A stretch of 64,000 bases of DNA from CAWGJC01 sp965276665 (GCA_965276665.1 OZ255620.1:620001-684000), one strand, 5' to 3'; numbered from the stretch's first letter, positions 16,382 to 26,754 are shown. The notes: generated by a model not told the origin, from the sequence alone. A program made the numbers and translations.

Positions 16382-17218
16382 CTAGCTAGCAGAAGGCTCG
16401 CGAGTCGGTGAAGCCGCGCGTCGGCGGCGCGGCGTATCGGCAGGTTCGGCCCCGAGTTCGATCCAGGTCGGCGCGTGATCGCTCGCCTTCTCCCAGCCAC
16501 GAACCTGCCGGTCGACCTCCGCCGCGGTCAGCCGCCCGGCCAAGGACGGGCTCAGCAGGAGATGATCGATGCGCAGCCCGGCATCGCGGCCATAGGCGTT
16601 CCGGAAATAATCCCAGAACGTGTAGATGCGCGCCTCCGGATGCAGCGAGCGCAGCGCGTCGGTCCAGCCCTGCGCGACAAGGCGGCGGAAGGCCTCCCGC
16701 ACCTCCGGCCGGAACAGCCCGTCATCCAGCCAGCGCTCCGGCTTGTAGACGTCGAGCTCGGTCGGCATGACATTGTAGTCGCCGGCGAGCACCACCGGCT
16801 GACCGCTCGCGAGAAGTGCCGCCGCATGCGCCATCAGCCGGTCGAACCAGCGCAGCTTGTAGTCGAATTTCGGGCCCGGCGCGGGATTGCCGTTCGGGAG
16901 ATAGAGGCAGCCGATCAGCACGCCGCAGCACGCCGCCTCGATATAGCGGCTCTGCGCGTCTTCGGGCTCGCCCGGCAGGCCGCGCCGGGTCTCCACCGGC
17001 TCGGCGCCGCGCGCCAGGATGGCGACGCCGTTCCAGCTCTTCTGGCCGAGCCAGATCGCCCCATATCCCGCCTGGCGGATCGCCGCGGCGGGGAATTTCT
17101 CCTGCGGGGTCTTCAGCTCCTGCAGGCAGACGATGTCGGGCGCCGTCTCGTCCAGCCAGCGCAGCAGCACCGGCAGCCGGCCGTTCACCCCGTTCACGTT
17201 GAAGGTGGCGATCCGCAT
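16382..17218 (-). CDS. xth: Exodeoxyribonuclease III (AP endonuclease family)
   Basis: A 278-residue DNA-repair nuclease that removes 3' blocks and cuts at abasic sites. Conserved elements are MRIATFNVNGVNGRL (Asn7), CLQELKT (Glu34, metal ligand), LAGDYNVMP (catalytic Asp), LRIDHLL and KASDHAPTW (catalytic His). The length fits bacterial ExoIII. A C-terminal Arg-rich tail of about 20 residues is extra. The ATG at 17218 starts exactly at the first beta strand; a longer open frame upstream is a shadow of the neighbouring binding-protein gene. Confidence 0.92.
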   Translation of the reverse strand: MRIATFNVNGVNGRLPVLLRWLDETAPDIVCLQELKTPQEKFPAAAIRQAGYGAIWLGQKSWNGVAILARGAEPVETRRGLPGEPEDAQSRYIEAACCGVLIGCLYLPNGNPAPGPKFDYKLRWFDRLMAHAAALLASGQPVVLAGDYNVMPTELDVYKPERWLDDGLFRPEVREAFRRLVAQGWTDALRSLHPEARIYTFWDYFRNAYGRDAGLRIDHLLLSPSLAGRLTAAEVDRQVRGWEKASDHAPTWIELGAEPADTPRRRRAASPTREPSAS

Positions 17219-17264
17219 CTCCGCTCGCGCGCCCGCCGGACGGCCGGACACCGTCCGGACCCGG

Positions 17265-18866
17265 TCAGGCGCCGCTATCCGGATGGGCGAACTGGATGGA
17301 GGAATCCTCACTCTCATTCGCCTCGAAGCGCACCCCATGGCGCCCGGCCCAGATCGCCTTCTGCCAATACAGCGGCAGGAGCGCATAATCACGCATCGCG
17401 ACCGCGGTGGCCTGCGCCAGCAAGGCGTTGCGCTTCGCCTCGTCGAACTCGACATCGGATTGTGCGAGCAGCGCATCGAATTGCTTGTTCGAATAGCGGG
17501 TGCGGTTGAGCGCGCCGAGGCCGTTCGCCGGGTCATAGGTCGCGAGGATGGAACGCAGCGCCTCCGAGGAATCGCCCGTGCTGCTGCTCCAGCCGAACAG
17601 GAACAGGCTGTATTTGCCCTCGGTGGCGGCCGGCGCGAACACATTGTAGGGCAGCGCGTCGACGCCATCGATCTTGATGCCGCCGCGGGCGAACATCTGG
17701 CCGACCGCCTGCGCCACCTGCCCGTCCGACGGATAGCGGTCGGACGAGGAATGGAGGGTCAGGCCGAATCCATCCGGATAGCCCGCCTGCGCGAGCAGCG
17801 CCTTGGCCGCCTTCGGGTCGAACGGGCTTGGGGTGAGCGATGGGTCGTAGCCGCCCTCGCCTTCCGGCACCATCTGGCCGGCCGGCACCGCGGCGCCGTT
17901 CAGCAGGTGGGAGGCGATGAGCTCGCGGTTGATCATCTCCGACAGCGCCTGGCGCACCCGCAAATCGCGCAGCGGATTATGCGGCAGCCGGCTGCCGTCG
18001 CGGGCCGCGACGAAAGGCGTGCCGTCTCGCGCCGCGTCCACGGCGAGATAGATGATGCGATTGGTGGCGCTGCTGTAGAGCTTCACCGCATTGTTGCGGC
18101 CGAGCTCGCTGGTGTCGCTCGGCGAGACGCTGTCGATCAGCGCGACCTGGCCGGAGAGCAGGGCCGCGATGCGCGCGGCGCCGTCGGGCAGGAAGCGAAG
18201 CGTGATGCGCCGCCATTCCGGCTTGCCGCCCCACCAGCTGTCATTCGCCTGCATCACCACGCGGTCATTCGGCGTCCATGACACGAAGCGGTAGGGGCCG
18301 GTGCCGATCGCGGCGCGGCCGCTGTTGAACGCCTCGTTGCCGACGCCGCCGCCGAGTTTCGCCGGCAGGATGAAGATCAGACCGATCTGCTGCATCAGCA
18401 GCGGCGTCGGTTTCGGCGTGCGGATGCGGAGCGTCAGCGCATCGACCGGCTCGGCCGCGGCGACATTGGTGACCGCGTGCGTCCATGGCGCCGGGCTGCG
18501 CTCGATATGGCGCACCCGGTCGAGCGAATAGGCGACATCCGAAGCGGTGAACGGCGAACCGTCATGGAATGTCACCCCCGCGCGCAGCTTGATCTCCCAG
18601 GTGAGCGGGTCGACCACCGTCCAGGAGGTGGCGAGGCAGGGCTGCAGCTGGTTGGTGGCGGTGAACTGCACGAGACGCTCGAACATGCCGGACGAGGTCG
18701 CGTTGTTCGGGCCGGTCTGGGAGAAATGCGGATCGATGGAGGATTGTTCCGTCGCCCGGCCGAAGACGAGCTCGGCCGGCGCGGGGAACGCCGCCGAGAC
18801 CCGCCGTCCGGCCGCCGCGCCGGCAAGTACCGTGCCGGCCGCTCCGATGAAAACCCGCCGTCGCAT
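17265..18866 (-). CDS. Orphan ABC transporter substrate-binding protein, peptide/nickel family (SBP_bac_5)
   Basis: A 533-residue extracytoplasmic binding protein. It has an Arg-rich leader (MRRRVFIGAAGTVLAGAAAG) and the family signature near residues 75-110 (KLRAGVTFHDGSPFTASDVAYS). Also visible are AIGTGPYRFVSW and the YPDGFGLTLHSSSDRYPSDG ligand region. No permease or ATPase is attached; its neighbours are exonuclease III and, divergently, a ribose-type importer. It may feed one of the two DppBCDF-like systems in the window, which is inference. The ATG at 18866 gives the leader; the frame stays open far upstream without coding character. Confidence 0.85.
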   Translation of the reverse strand: MRRRVFIGAAGTVLAGAAAGRRVSAAFPAPAELVFGRATEQSSIDPHFSQTGPNNATSSGMFERLVQFTATNQLQPCLATSWTVVDPLTWEIKLRAGVTFHDGSPFTASDVAYSLDRVRHIERSPAPWTHAVTNVAAAEPVDALTLRIRTPKPTPLLMQQIGLIFILPAKLGGGVGNEAFNSGRAAIGTGPYRFVSWTPNDRVVMQANDSWWGGKPEWRRITLRFLPDGAARIAALLSGQVALIDSVSPSDTSELGRNNAVKLYSSATNRIIYLAVDAARDGTPFVAARDGSRLPHNPLRDLRVRQALSEMINRELIASHLLNGAAVPAGQMVPEGEGGYDPSLTPSPFDPKAAKALLAQAGYPDGFGLTLHSSSDRYPSDGQVAQAVGQMFARGGIKIDGVDALPYNVFAPAATEGKYSLFLFGWSSSTGDSSEALRSILATYDPANGLGALNRTRYSNKQFDALLAQSDVEFDEAKRNALLAQATAVAMRDYALLPLYWQKAIWAGRHGVRFEANESEDSSIQFAHPDSGA

Positions 18867-19190
18867 TCCTGGTCTCCGCTCTCCGCCGATGCGCCACGCT
18901 GCGCCCAAGGCGACACACTGGCAAGCAGACCAGACGGGTGAGCACACAAGACGGGCAAGCCCGCCTCGCGGCCTGCCAGGCTGCCGCCCGGCGCCGGTTC
19001 GGCTCGGCCAAAAATCGCTGTTGACCGACACGGAACAGACGATGATCCTGGCCGCAACAACGAAATTCTCAGCAGACATCCCGCCTCCTTCCTGGCCGTC
19101 CGAATTCACCTGAGACAGGCCGGCGGACCAGCGGAGATGGTGCGGGTTGCAGATGGGCCGACAGTCCGTGCCCGCAAGGAGGAGATGACA
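18867..19190. other. Divergent intergenic region between orphan binding protein and ribose-type importer
   Basis: This 324-base stretch holds the 5' regions of two divergent genes. I see no convincing gene. TTGACC at 19021-19026 is a possible plus-strand -35 element without a good -10 partner. AAGGAGG at about 19176-19182 is the ribosome-binding site for the ATG at 19191. No strong palindrome was found. Confidence 0.5.
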
Positions 19191-20189
19191 ATGAAGCTGA
19201 CGCGCCGCCGTCTCGGCTTGGCGATGCCCGCCCTTCTGCTCGCAGCGCGGGGAACACCCGCCGCCGCGCAGGCCGCCAAGCCGACCATCGCCCCCACCAT
19301 CGCCATGGTGCCGCTGTTCACCACCGACGCGTTCTACGTCACGCTCGGGCGCGGCGCGCATGACGCCGCGAACGCGCTCGGGGTCAACCTGCTTTACCAG
19401 GGGCCGCCGGTCGCCGACACGCCGCAGCAGGTGACGATCCTGAACGCGATGATCGGCCGCAAGCCCGACGCGCTGATCATCGCGCCGAGCGACCGCATGC
19501 AGCTCATCACGCCCATGCGCAAGGCGTTCGACGCCAAGATTCCGGTGATCACCGTCGACACCTATATCGGCGAGACCGGCGTCTACCAGACCGGCAGCGG
19601 CCCGGCGGATTTCCCGCTCTCCTATATTGCGTCGGACAATGTGGAAGGCGGCCGGGTCGCGGCGCGCGCGCTGGCGACGGCGATCGGCGGCAAGGGGAAG
19701 GTGTTCATCAACAACACCGATCCCGGCGTCTCGACGCCCGACCAGCGCGAGGCGGGATTTCGTGAGGAGATGAAGCGCCACCCGGATATCGAGGTACTGG
19801 CGACGCAATACACGCAGGGCGATGCCGGCAAGGCGGCGGCCTCGGTCTCCGCCGTGCTGGCGCGGGCCCCCGATCTCGCCGGCGTGTTCGGCATCAACGT
19901 CGATACCGGCATCGGCACCGCGAACGGCGTGCGCGCGGCGGGCAAGAGCGGCGTGGTGAAGATCGCCGCCTTCGACGCGCCGCAGGCGATGGTCGGCTAC
20001 ATCAAGAGCGGGCTCGTCGATATCGCGATCGCGCAGCATCCGGAGGAGATCGGCTGGTTCGGCGTGCTGACCGCCTTCGCGGCGTTGAAGGGAGAGCCGG
20101 TGCCGGCGCGCATCAACACCGGCTTCACGGTGATCGACAAGACCAATGTCGACCAGCCCGGCGTGCAACGCTACGTCTACATCAAGTAG
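19191..20189 (+). CDS. Ribose-type sugar ABC transporter substrate-binding protein
   Basis: A 332-residue periplasmic sugar-binding protein of the RbsB class, with leader MKLTRRRLGLAMPALLLAA. Family features are IAMVPLFTTDAFYVTLGRGA, LNAMIGRKPDALIIAPSD and VITVDTYIG, then SDNVEGGRVAARAL at the hinge and NNTDPGVSTPDQREAGF. The ATG at 19191 has AAGGAGG eight bases upstream; an ATG at 19185 is too close to it. The gene heads a three-gene importer. The sugar cannot be named from sequence. Confidence 0.85.
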   Translation: MKLTRRRLGLAMPALLLAARGTPAAAQAAKPTIAPTIAMVPLFTTDAFYVTLGRGAHDAANALGVNLLYQGPPVADTPQQVTILNAMIGRKPDALIIAPSDRMQLITPMRKAFDAKIPVITVDTYIGETGVYQTGSGPADFPLSYIASDNVEGGRVAARALATAIGGKGKVFINNTDPGVSTPDQREAGFREEMKRHPDIEVLATQYTQGDAGKAAASVSAVLARAPDLAGVFGINVDTGIGTANGVRAAGKSGVVKIAAFDAPQAMVGYIKSGLVDIAIAQHPEEIGWFGVLTAFAALKGEPVPARINTGFTVIDKTNVDQPGVQRYVYIK

Positions 20190-20201
20190 GAGCGCGCGCC
20201 C

Positions 20202-21233
20202 GTGGAGAACGCCACCGTCTCGCGCGGCCCGGTCCGCCCGCTCGTCCCGAGCGCCTGGGCCCGGCTCTATCGCGGCGCCTGGTCCTGCGTGTTCCTGATC
20301 CTGCTGATCATCGGCTTCGAGCTCTGGGCGCGCATCGCCGACAACACGTCGTTCATCCTGAACGCCAACAACGTGCAGAGCATCCTGCTGGCGGCGACGC
20401 AGCCGCTACTGGTGGCGCTCGGCATGACCTTCGTGATCATCGCCGGCGGGATCGATCTCTCCGTCGGCTTCACCGTCGGGCTTGCTTCCGTGATCGGGAC
20501 GCAGATCATGCTGCTGCTCGATCCGGGCATGAGCCCGGTGCTCTCCATGGGGATCGGCATTCTGGTCGCCCTGCTCGCGGCGATGGTGCCGGGCGTGGTG
20601 AACGGGCTGCTGATCGCGCAGCTCAACGTGCCGCCCTTCATCGCGACGCTCGGCATGTACGGCATCGCGCGCGGCGCCGGCTATCTGGTCTCCGGCGGCC
20701 ATACCGTGCCCAGCAGCAACCCGGCCTTCTCGGTGCTCGGCAACGGCGTGCTGCTCGGCGTGCCGATCCCGGTCGTGCTCACGATCATCGTCGTGATCAT
20801 CATGCAATTCGTGCTGGCGGAGACGCGGTTCGGCCAATACACGCTGGCGATCGGCGGCAACCGGCAGGCCGCGATCCGCGCCGGCATCGACGTCAAGCGC
20901 CACACCGTCATTCTCTACATGCTGGCCGCCGGGTTGTCCGCGCTGGCGGGGCTCGTCTATGCGGCGCGATTCTCGGGCGGCAATGCGCTGGCGGGCGAGC
21001 CTAGCATGCTCGACTCCATCGCCGCCGTGGTGATCGGCGGCACCAGCCTGTTCGGCGGCGAGGGCAGCGTGCTCGGCACGGTGGTCGGCGCGCTGATCAT
21101 CGCGGTGATCCAGTTCGGTCTTGTCTTCATCGATGTCGAGCCGTTCTGGCAGTTCATCGCCGTCGGCGCGGTGATCGTGCTCGCGGTGCTGATCGACCAG
21201 TCGCGCCGCCTGAAGCTGCCGAGGCGCGCATGA
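20202..21233 (+). CDS. Ribose-type sugar ABC transporter permease (RbsC-like)
   Basis: A 343-residue permease with eight or more hydrophobic segments. RbsC-family hallmarks are visible: TFVIIAGGIDLSVGFTVGL, PPFIATLGMYGIARGAGYL, GNRQAAIRAGIDVKRHT and VIGGTSLFGGEGSVLGT. It starts with GTG at 20202, 12 bases after the binding-protein stop, and its end overlaps the ATPase start by four bases. RbsC-type permeases work as homodimers, so one permease gene is expected. Confidence 0.9.
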   Translation: MENATVSRGPVRPLVPSAWARLYRGAWSCVFLILLIIGFELWARIADNTSFILNANNVQSILLAATQPLLVALGMTFVIIAGGIDLSVGFTVGLASVIGTQIMLLLDPGMSPVLSMGIGILVALLAAMVPGVVNGLLIAQLNVPPFIATLGMYGIARGAGYLVSGGHTVPSSNPAFSVLGNGVLLGVPIPVVLTIIVVIIMQFVLAETRFGQYTLAIGGNRQAAIRAGIDVKRHTVILYMLAAGLSALAGLVYAARFSGGNALAGEPSMLDSIAAVVIGGTSLFGGEGSVLGTVVGALIIAVIQFGLVFIDVEPFWQFIAVGAVIVLAVLIDQSRRLKLPRRA

Positions 21234-21973
21234 GCGCCGCGGCGCCCCTCCTCGCCGTCGAGAACGCGACCAAGCTGTTCGGCGGCGTGCACGCGCTCGA
21301 GGGCGTCTCCTTCACGCTGCGCGCCGGCGAGGTGCTGGCGCTCGCCGGCGATAACGGCGCCGGGAAATCGACGCTGATCAAGATCATCTCCGGCGTGCAC
21401 CAGGCGGATGGCGGCGCGGTGTTCCTCGACGGCAGGCGCATGCAGTTCGCGAGCCCGAAGGAGGCGCGCGACGCCGGCGTGGAGACCATCTACCAGGATC
21501 TCGCCTTGGCCGATAATCTCGATGTCTGCTCCAACATCTTTCTCGGCCGCGAGAAGATGCGGCGCGGCCTCGGCTTTCTGCCGATGATCGACCGCCCGGC
21601 GATGCGCGAGGCGGCGGAAGCGGTGCTGCGCTCGCTCGACATCCATACCGATCTGAACCGGCCGGTGCGCGATCTCTCGGGCGGCCAGCGCCAGGCCGTC
21701 GCGATCAGCCGCGCGATCTACTGGAATGCGCGGGTGCTGATCATGGACGAGCCCACCGCGGCGCTCGGCGTGCCGGAGCAGCGCAAGGTGGTCGAGCTGA
21801 TCCGCCGGCTGCGCGAGACCGGCGTCGCGGTGCTGTTCATCTCGCACAATCTGTCGGACATTTTCGCCGTCGCCGACCGCATCATGGTGCTCCGCCGCGG
21901 CGTGAAGGCGGGCGAGCGGCTCACCGCCGATGCCGATGGCGACGAGATCGTGCGGCTGATGGTCGGCGCCTGA
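21230..21973 (+). CDS. Single-domain sugar ABC transporter ATPase (FrcA-like)
   Basis: A 247-residue ATPase with Walker A GDNGAGKST (near residue 41), signature LSGGQRQAVAISRA and Walker B VLIMDEPTAALG, then switch His in FISHNLSD. RbsA-type ATPases normally have two fused domains of about 500 residues. This one is a single domain like the fructose FrcA type and would act as a homodimer. The C-terminus ends cleanly (EIVRLMVGA), with no sign of a broken second domain. It is the last gene of the importer. Confidence 0.88.
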   Translation: MSAAAPLLAVENATKLFGGVHALEGVSFTLRAGEVLALAGDNGAGKSTLIKIISGVHQADGGAVFLDGRRMQFASPKEARDAGVETIYQDLALADNLDVCSNIFLGREKMRRGLGFLPMIDRPAMREAAEAVLRSLDIHTDLNRPVRDLSGGQRQAVAISRAIYWNARVLIMDEPTAALGVPEQRKVVELIRRLRETGVAVLFISHNLSDIFAVADRIMVLRRGVKAGERLTADADGDEIVRLMVGA

Positions 21974-21979
21974 GGCGCT

Positions 21980-22023
21980 TCCGAAACGACTCCGAAACGG
22001 CCCCGAAACGGCCCCGAAACGGC
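21980..22023. repeat. Four direct 11-bp repeats (iterons) upstream of the oligopeptide ABC operon
   Basis: Four consecutive 11-mers lie end to end: TCCGAAACGAC (21980-21990), TCCGAAACGGC (21991-22001), CCCGAAACGGC (22002-22012) and the same again (22013-22023). The invariant core is CCGAAACG. An 11-bp period places each copy on nearly the same helix face, as expected for cooperative binding. They begin seven bases after the sugar ATPase stop and end 69 bases before the binding-protein ATG. Confidence 0.75.
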
Positions 22024-22030
22024 ATAGTAC

Positions 22031-22060
22031 TTGCATCGCAGGCAGATCACCTGCTGCTAT
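22031..22060 (+). promoter_or_regulatory. Possible promoter and dyad upstream of the oligopeptide ABC operon
   Basis: TTGCAT (22031-22036) and TGCTAT (22055-22060) are separated by 18 bases and resemble -35 and -10 boxes. Between them, GCAGG (22038-22042) and CCTGC (22050-22054) form an inverted repeat with a 7-base spacer. The matches are modest. Confidence 0.3.
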
Positions 22061-22092
22061 TCCGGCCGCAGGATTGCGTTGCGGAGGCACCG

Positions 22093-23883
22093 ATGGAAGG
22101 GCATGAGCTCCAGGCCATCATCGACCGGGTGAAGCAAGGGCGGCTCCCGCGCCGGGCCTTCATCCAGCGGATGGCGGCGGTGGGCCTGACCGCCCCGATG
22201 GCGACGCAGATCCTCGCACTCGGCGGCGTGGCGATGGCGCAGACGGCCTCGCCCTACAAACCGACCAAGGCGGGCGGCGGCGGCACGCTGAAGCTCCTCT
22301 GGTGGCAGGGCCCGACCCTGCTCAACCCGCATTTCGCCGTCGGCACCAAGGATCAGGACGGCTCGCGCCTGTTCTACGAGCCGCTCGCCGCCTGGAACTC
22401 CACCGGCGATCTGCGCCCGGTCCTGGCGGCCGAGCTGCCGAGCCGGGACAATGGCGGGCTCGCGGCGGACGGCAAGTCTGTGGTCTGGAAGCTCAAGCAG
22501 GGCGTCACATGGCATGACGGCCAGCCCTTCACCGCCGACGACGTGGTGTTCAACTGGGCCTATGCGCGGGACCCGGCGACCGCGGCGGTGACGGCGGGGA
22601 GCTACAATGCCATCACCGCCGAGAAGGTCGACGACTACACGGTGAAGATCACCTCCCCGACGCCGCTGGTGTTTTGGGCAGATGCCTTCGTCGGCATCAA
22701 CGGGATGATCATCCCGAAGCATCTTTTCGAGGCCTATTCCGGCGGCAAGTCGCGCGAGGCGCCGGCCAACCTCAAGCCGGTCGGCACCGGGCCCTATCTG
22801 TTCCGCGATTTCCGGCCCGGCGATCTGGTCGCCGGCGACATCAACCCGCATTACCACGAGCCCAACCGCCCGTATTTCGACGCGGTCGAGATGAAGGGCG
22901 GCGGCGATGCCGCCTCCGCGGCGCGGGCGGTGCTGCAGACCGGCGAGTATGATTTCGCCTGGAACCTGCAGGTCGAGGACGAAGTGCTGAGCCGGATGGA
23001 GGCGGCGGGCCACGGCGCGGTGCGCGTCACCGAGGGCGGCAGTCTCGAGATGATCCAGCTCAACAGCACCGACCCCAACGTGGAGGTCGATGGCGAGCGC
23101 TCGAGCATCAAGACCGTGCACCCGACCCTGTCCGACCCCGCGGTGCGGCAGGCGCTCTCGCTGCTGGTGGACCGCGACGCGGTGCACAAATATATCTACG
23201 GCCGCGGCGGGCCGGTCGCCACCAACATCGTCTACAACCCGAAGCGCTTCAACTCGCCGAACACGAAATACGAGTTCAACGTCGCCAAGGCGATCGACGT
23301 GCTGGACAAGGCGGGCTGGAAGCCGGGCTCGGACGGCATCCGCGCGAAGAATGGCAAGCCGCTCAAATACCTGTTCCAGACCTCCACCAACGGCCCGCGG
23401 CAGAAGACGCAGGAGATCGTCAAGCAGGCGTTCAAGAAGGCCGGGATCGACGTCGAGCTGAAATCGGTGATCGCCTCGGTGTTCTTCTCCTCCGATGTCG
23501 GCAACCCCGACACCTATCCGCATTTCTACGCGGATCTGCAGATGTACACGACGGGGCCGACGCTGCCGGATCCGCAGCTCTGGCTGCAACTCTTCCTCTC
23601 GACCGAGGTGGCGCAGAAAGCGAATAAATGGCAGGGCCGCAACATCTGCCGCTGGCGCAGTGCGGATTTCGACGCGCTCTACAAGCAGGCCAGCAACGAA
23701 CTCGATCCGGTGAAGCGCGCCGCGCTGATCATCAAGATGAACGATCTGGTGATCGACCAGATCGTGGTGATCCCCGTCGTCACGCGCCCGAGCGTCGCCG
23801 CGATGGCGAAGACCCTGCAGGCCGAGCTGAGCGGGTTCGACAGCTATATCTGGGATCTCCCCAATTGGTACAAGGATGTTTGA
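22093..23883 (+). CDS. ABC transporter substrate-binding protein, peptide family (SBP_bac_5)
   Basis: A 596-residue binding protein, long for the family. The leader starts unusually late: a charged stretch (EGHELQAIIDRVKQGR) precedes RRAFIQRMAAVGLTAPMA, a Tat-like signal. The signature WKLKQGVTWHDGQPFTADDV and later VGTGPYLFRDF are typical. The ATG at 22093 has GCGGAGG upstream. It is the receptor for the dppBCDF-type genes that follow. The monooxygenase and aldolase at the end of the operon suggest that the ligand is a small catabolisable compound, possibly not a peptide. Confidence 0.85.
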   Translation: MEGHELQAIIDRVKQGRLPRRAFIQRMAAVGLTAPMATQILALGGVAMAQTASPYKPTKAGGGGTLKLLWWQGPTLLNPHFAVGTKDQDGSRLFYEPLAAWNSTGDLRPVLAAELPSRDNGGLAADGKSVVWKLKQGVTWHDGQPFTADDVVFNWAYARDPATAAVTAGSYNAITAEKVDDYTVKITSPTPLVFWADAFVGINGMIIPKHLFEAYSGGKSREAPANLKPVGTGPYLFRDFRPGDLVAGDINPHYHEPNRPYFDAVEMKGGGDAASAARAVLQTGEYDFAWNLQVEDEVLSRMEAAGHGAVRVTEGGSLEMIQLNSTDPNVEVDGERSSIKTVHPTLSDPAVRQALSLLVDRDAVHKYIYGRGGPVATNIVYNPKRFNSPNTKYEFNVAKAIDVLDKAGWKPGSDGIRAKNGKPLKYLFQTSTNGPRQKTQEIVKQAFKKAGIDVELKSVIASVFFSSDVGNPDTYPHFYADLQMYTTGPTLPDPQLWLQLFLSTEVAQKANKWQGRNICRWRSADFDALYKQASNELDPVKRAALIIKMNDLVIDQIVVIPVVTRPSVAAMAKTLQAELSGFDSYIWDLPNWYKDV

Positions 23884-23901
23884 GGCGGCGCGCGGCTTTT
23901 C

Positions 23902-24864
23902 ATGTCACGCTCGCATCTCATCCGGCGCATCCTGCTGGCGATCCCGAGCCTGCTCGGCATCAGCGTCGTGCTGTTCGCCGTGCTCGCCTCCGCACCCGGC
24001 GATCCGTTCGGCCAGTTGGTGACCAATCCGAACGTGCCTGCCTCCGTGCAGGCGGCGCTGCGCGCGAAATTCGGGCTCGATGACCCGATCTGGCTCCGCT
24101 ACCTGCACTGGCTGGTGGCGATGCTGCAGGGCGATTGGGGGTTCTCGTTCAGCAGCCGCATCGATGTCGACACGCTGATCCTGCAACGGATTCCGGTCAC
24201 CATCCTGGTGATCGGCGCGTCGCAGATCCTCGCGATCATCATCGCGATTCCGGTCGGCGTGCTCGCGGCCGCACGGCCCTACTCGCTGTTCGACCAGCTG
24301 GCCAACACCGTCGCCTTCGTGGGCTTCTCGCTGCCGACCTTCTTCACCGGGCTGCTGCTCATCCTGCTGTTCAGCATCCAGCTCCGCTGGCTGCCCTTCG
24401 TGTTCCGCTCCGACCTGAACGTGACCGGATGGCGATGGTGGTGGGAAGAGCTGCGCCAGTCGATCATGCCCATCGCGGTGCTCGGGCTTTTCCAGGGCGC
24501 CTCCCTGGTGCGCTTCGTCCGCTCCTCGGTGATGGACGTGATCAAGCTCGATTACGTCACCACCGCGCGCTCGAAAGGCATCGGTCCGCGGCGCGTGCTG
24601 CTCGGCCATGTGGTGCGCAATGCGCTCATTCCGGTGGTGACGCTGATCGCGCTGCAGATGCCCGCGGTGTTCGGCGGCGCGATCGTCACCGAGCAGATTT
24701 TCCGCGTGCCCGGGATCGGCTCGTTGCTGATCGATTCGATCCTGACCAACGACACGCCGGTGGTGATGGGCGTCACCTTCGTGTTCGCCGCCCTCGTCAT
24801 CCTGTTCAACCTGATCGCAGACCTATTGTATGGCTGGCTCGACCCCCGCATCGCTTACCGCTGA
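23902..24864 (+). CDS. Oligopeptide-type ABC transporter permease (DppB-like)
   Basis: A 320-residue permease with an N-terminal membrane helix (RRILLAIPSLLGISVVLFAV) and five further helices. Family motifs are APGDPFGQLV near residue 31, the EAA-like YVTTARSKGIGPRRVLLGHV and the conserved QIFRVPGIGSLLIDSI. It begins 18 bases after the binding protein. Its end overlaps the next permease by 35 bases. Confidence 0.9.
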   Translation: MSRSHLIRRILLAIPSLLGISVVLFAVLASAPGDPFGQLVTNPNVPASVQAALRAKFGLDDPIWLRYLHWLVAMLQGDWGFSFSSRIDVDTLILQRIPVTILVIGASQILAIIIAIPVGVLAAARPYSLFDQLANTVAFVGFSLPTFFTGLLLILLFSIQLRWLPFVFRSDLNVTGWRWWWEELRQSIMPIAVLGLFQGASLVRFVRSSVMDVIKLDYVTTARSKGIGPRRVLLGHVVRNALIPVVTLIALQMPAVFGGAIVTEQIFRVPGIGSLLIDSILTNDTPVVMGVTFVFAALVILFNLIADLLYGWLDPRIAYR

Positions 24865-25774
24865 CGGCGCGCTCCCGGCGCCGGCGCTCCGCCGGGCGGT
24901 CCTCTCGCCCGGGCAGGAGGCCTGGCGGCGTTTCCGCAAGCACAGGCTGGCGGTGGTGAGCCTGGCCGTGCTGCTCGTGCTCGTGCTCGCGATCGCGATC
25001 GGGCCGTTCCTCTGGCGGGTGCCGATCGACGACATCGATTTCGGCGCGCAGCTCGCCGGGCCGTCTTGGGCGCATCCGCTCGGCACCGATGATCTCGGCG
25101 AGGATCTGCTGGCGCGCATGATGTATGGCGGCCGCATCTCGCTGGCGGTGGGCGTGGCGGCGATGCTGGTCGCGGTGGTGGTCGGCGTTCTGGTCGGCGC
25201 GGTGTCCGGCATGGCGAGCGGCAAGCTGGATGCCGCGCTGATGTGGGCGACCGACCTGTTCCTCTCGCTGCCGCAATTGCCGCTGCTGCTGCTGATCATC
25301 TACCTGTTCCGCAACGCGCTCAGCCAGGCGCTGGGGCCCGAGGGCGGCCTGTTCGTGCTGATCGTGCTGGTGATCGGCGGGCTGCGCTGGATGCCGGTGG
25401 CGCGGCTGGTGCGCGCGCAGTTCTTCTCGCTGCGGGAGAAGGAATTCGTCGAGGCGGCGCATGCGCTCGGCGCCTCGCGCTCTCGCCTGGTGATCCGCCA
25501 CATCCTGCCGAACGCGCTCGGTCCGGTGATCGTCGCCGGCACGGTGGAGGTGGCGACCGCCATCATCGCCGAATCAACCCTCTCCTTTCTCGGCCTCGGT
25601 TTCCCGCCGGACACGCCGACCTGGGGGCGCATTCTGTTCAGCGCCAAGGATTATCTCGATATCGCGCCGCACTGGGCGCTGTTTCCGGGGGCCGCGATCT
25701 TCCTCGCCGTGCTGTCGATCAATTTCATCGGCGACGGGCTGCGCGATGCGCTCGATGCGCGTCGCGTGATCTAG
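24830..25774 (+). CDS. Oligopeptide-type ABC transporter permease (DppC-like)
   Basis: A 314-residue permease of the DppC class. It has an N-terminal cytoplasmic stretch, GPSWAHPLGTDDLGEDLLARM (the conserved G-T-D region, residues about 75-95), EAAHALGASRSRLVIRHILP as EAA loop and a C-terminal GDGLRDALDARRV. The ATG at 24830 overlaps the DppB-like gene by 35 bases. No later methionine fits before the first helix. It pairs with the 23902 product. Confidence 0.88.
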   Translation: MAGSTPASLTADGALPAPALRRAVLSPGQEAWRRFRKHRLAVVSLAVLLVLVLAIAIGPFLWRVPIDDIDFGAQLAGPSWAHPLGTDDLGEDLLARMMYGGRISLAVGVAAMLVAVVVGVLVGAVSGMASGKLDAALMWATDLFLSLPQLPLLLLIIYLFRNALSQALGPEGGLFVLIVLVIGGLRWMPVARLVRAQFFSLREKEFVEAAHALGASRSRLVIRHILPNALGPVIVAGTVEVATAIIAESTLSFLGLGFPPDTPTWGRILFSAKDYLDIAPHWALFPGAAIFLAVLSINFIGDGLRDALDARRVI

Positions 25775-25779
25775 CGCGC

Positions 25780-26746
<967 letters not shown>

Positions 26747-26754
<8 letters not shown>

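Noticed and set aside
18867..20168. Upstream extension of the minus-strand orphan binding-protein frame
   Set aside because: It is antisense to the ribose-type binding protein. The signal peptide at 18866 marks the real start.
21230..21973. Single-domain sugar ATPase considered as a truncated RbsA pseudogene
   Set aside because: The protein ends with a normal C-terminus and all motifs are intact; single-domain FrcA-type ATPases exist.
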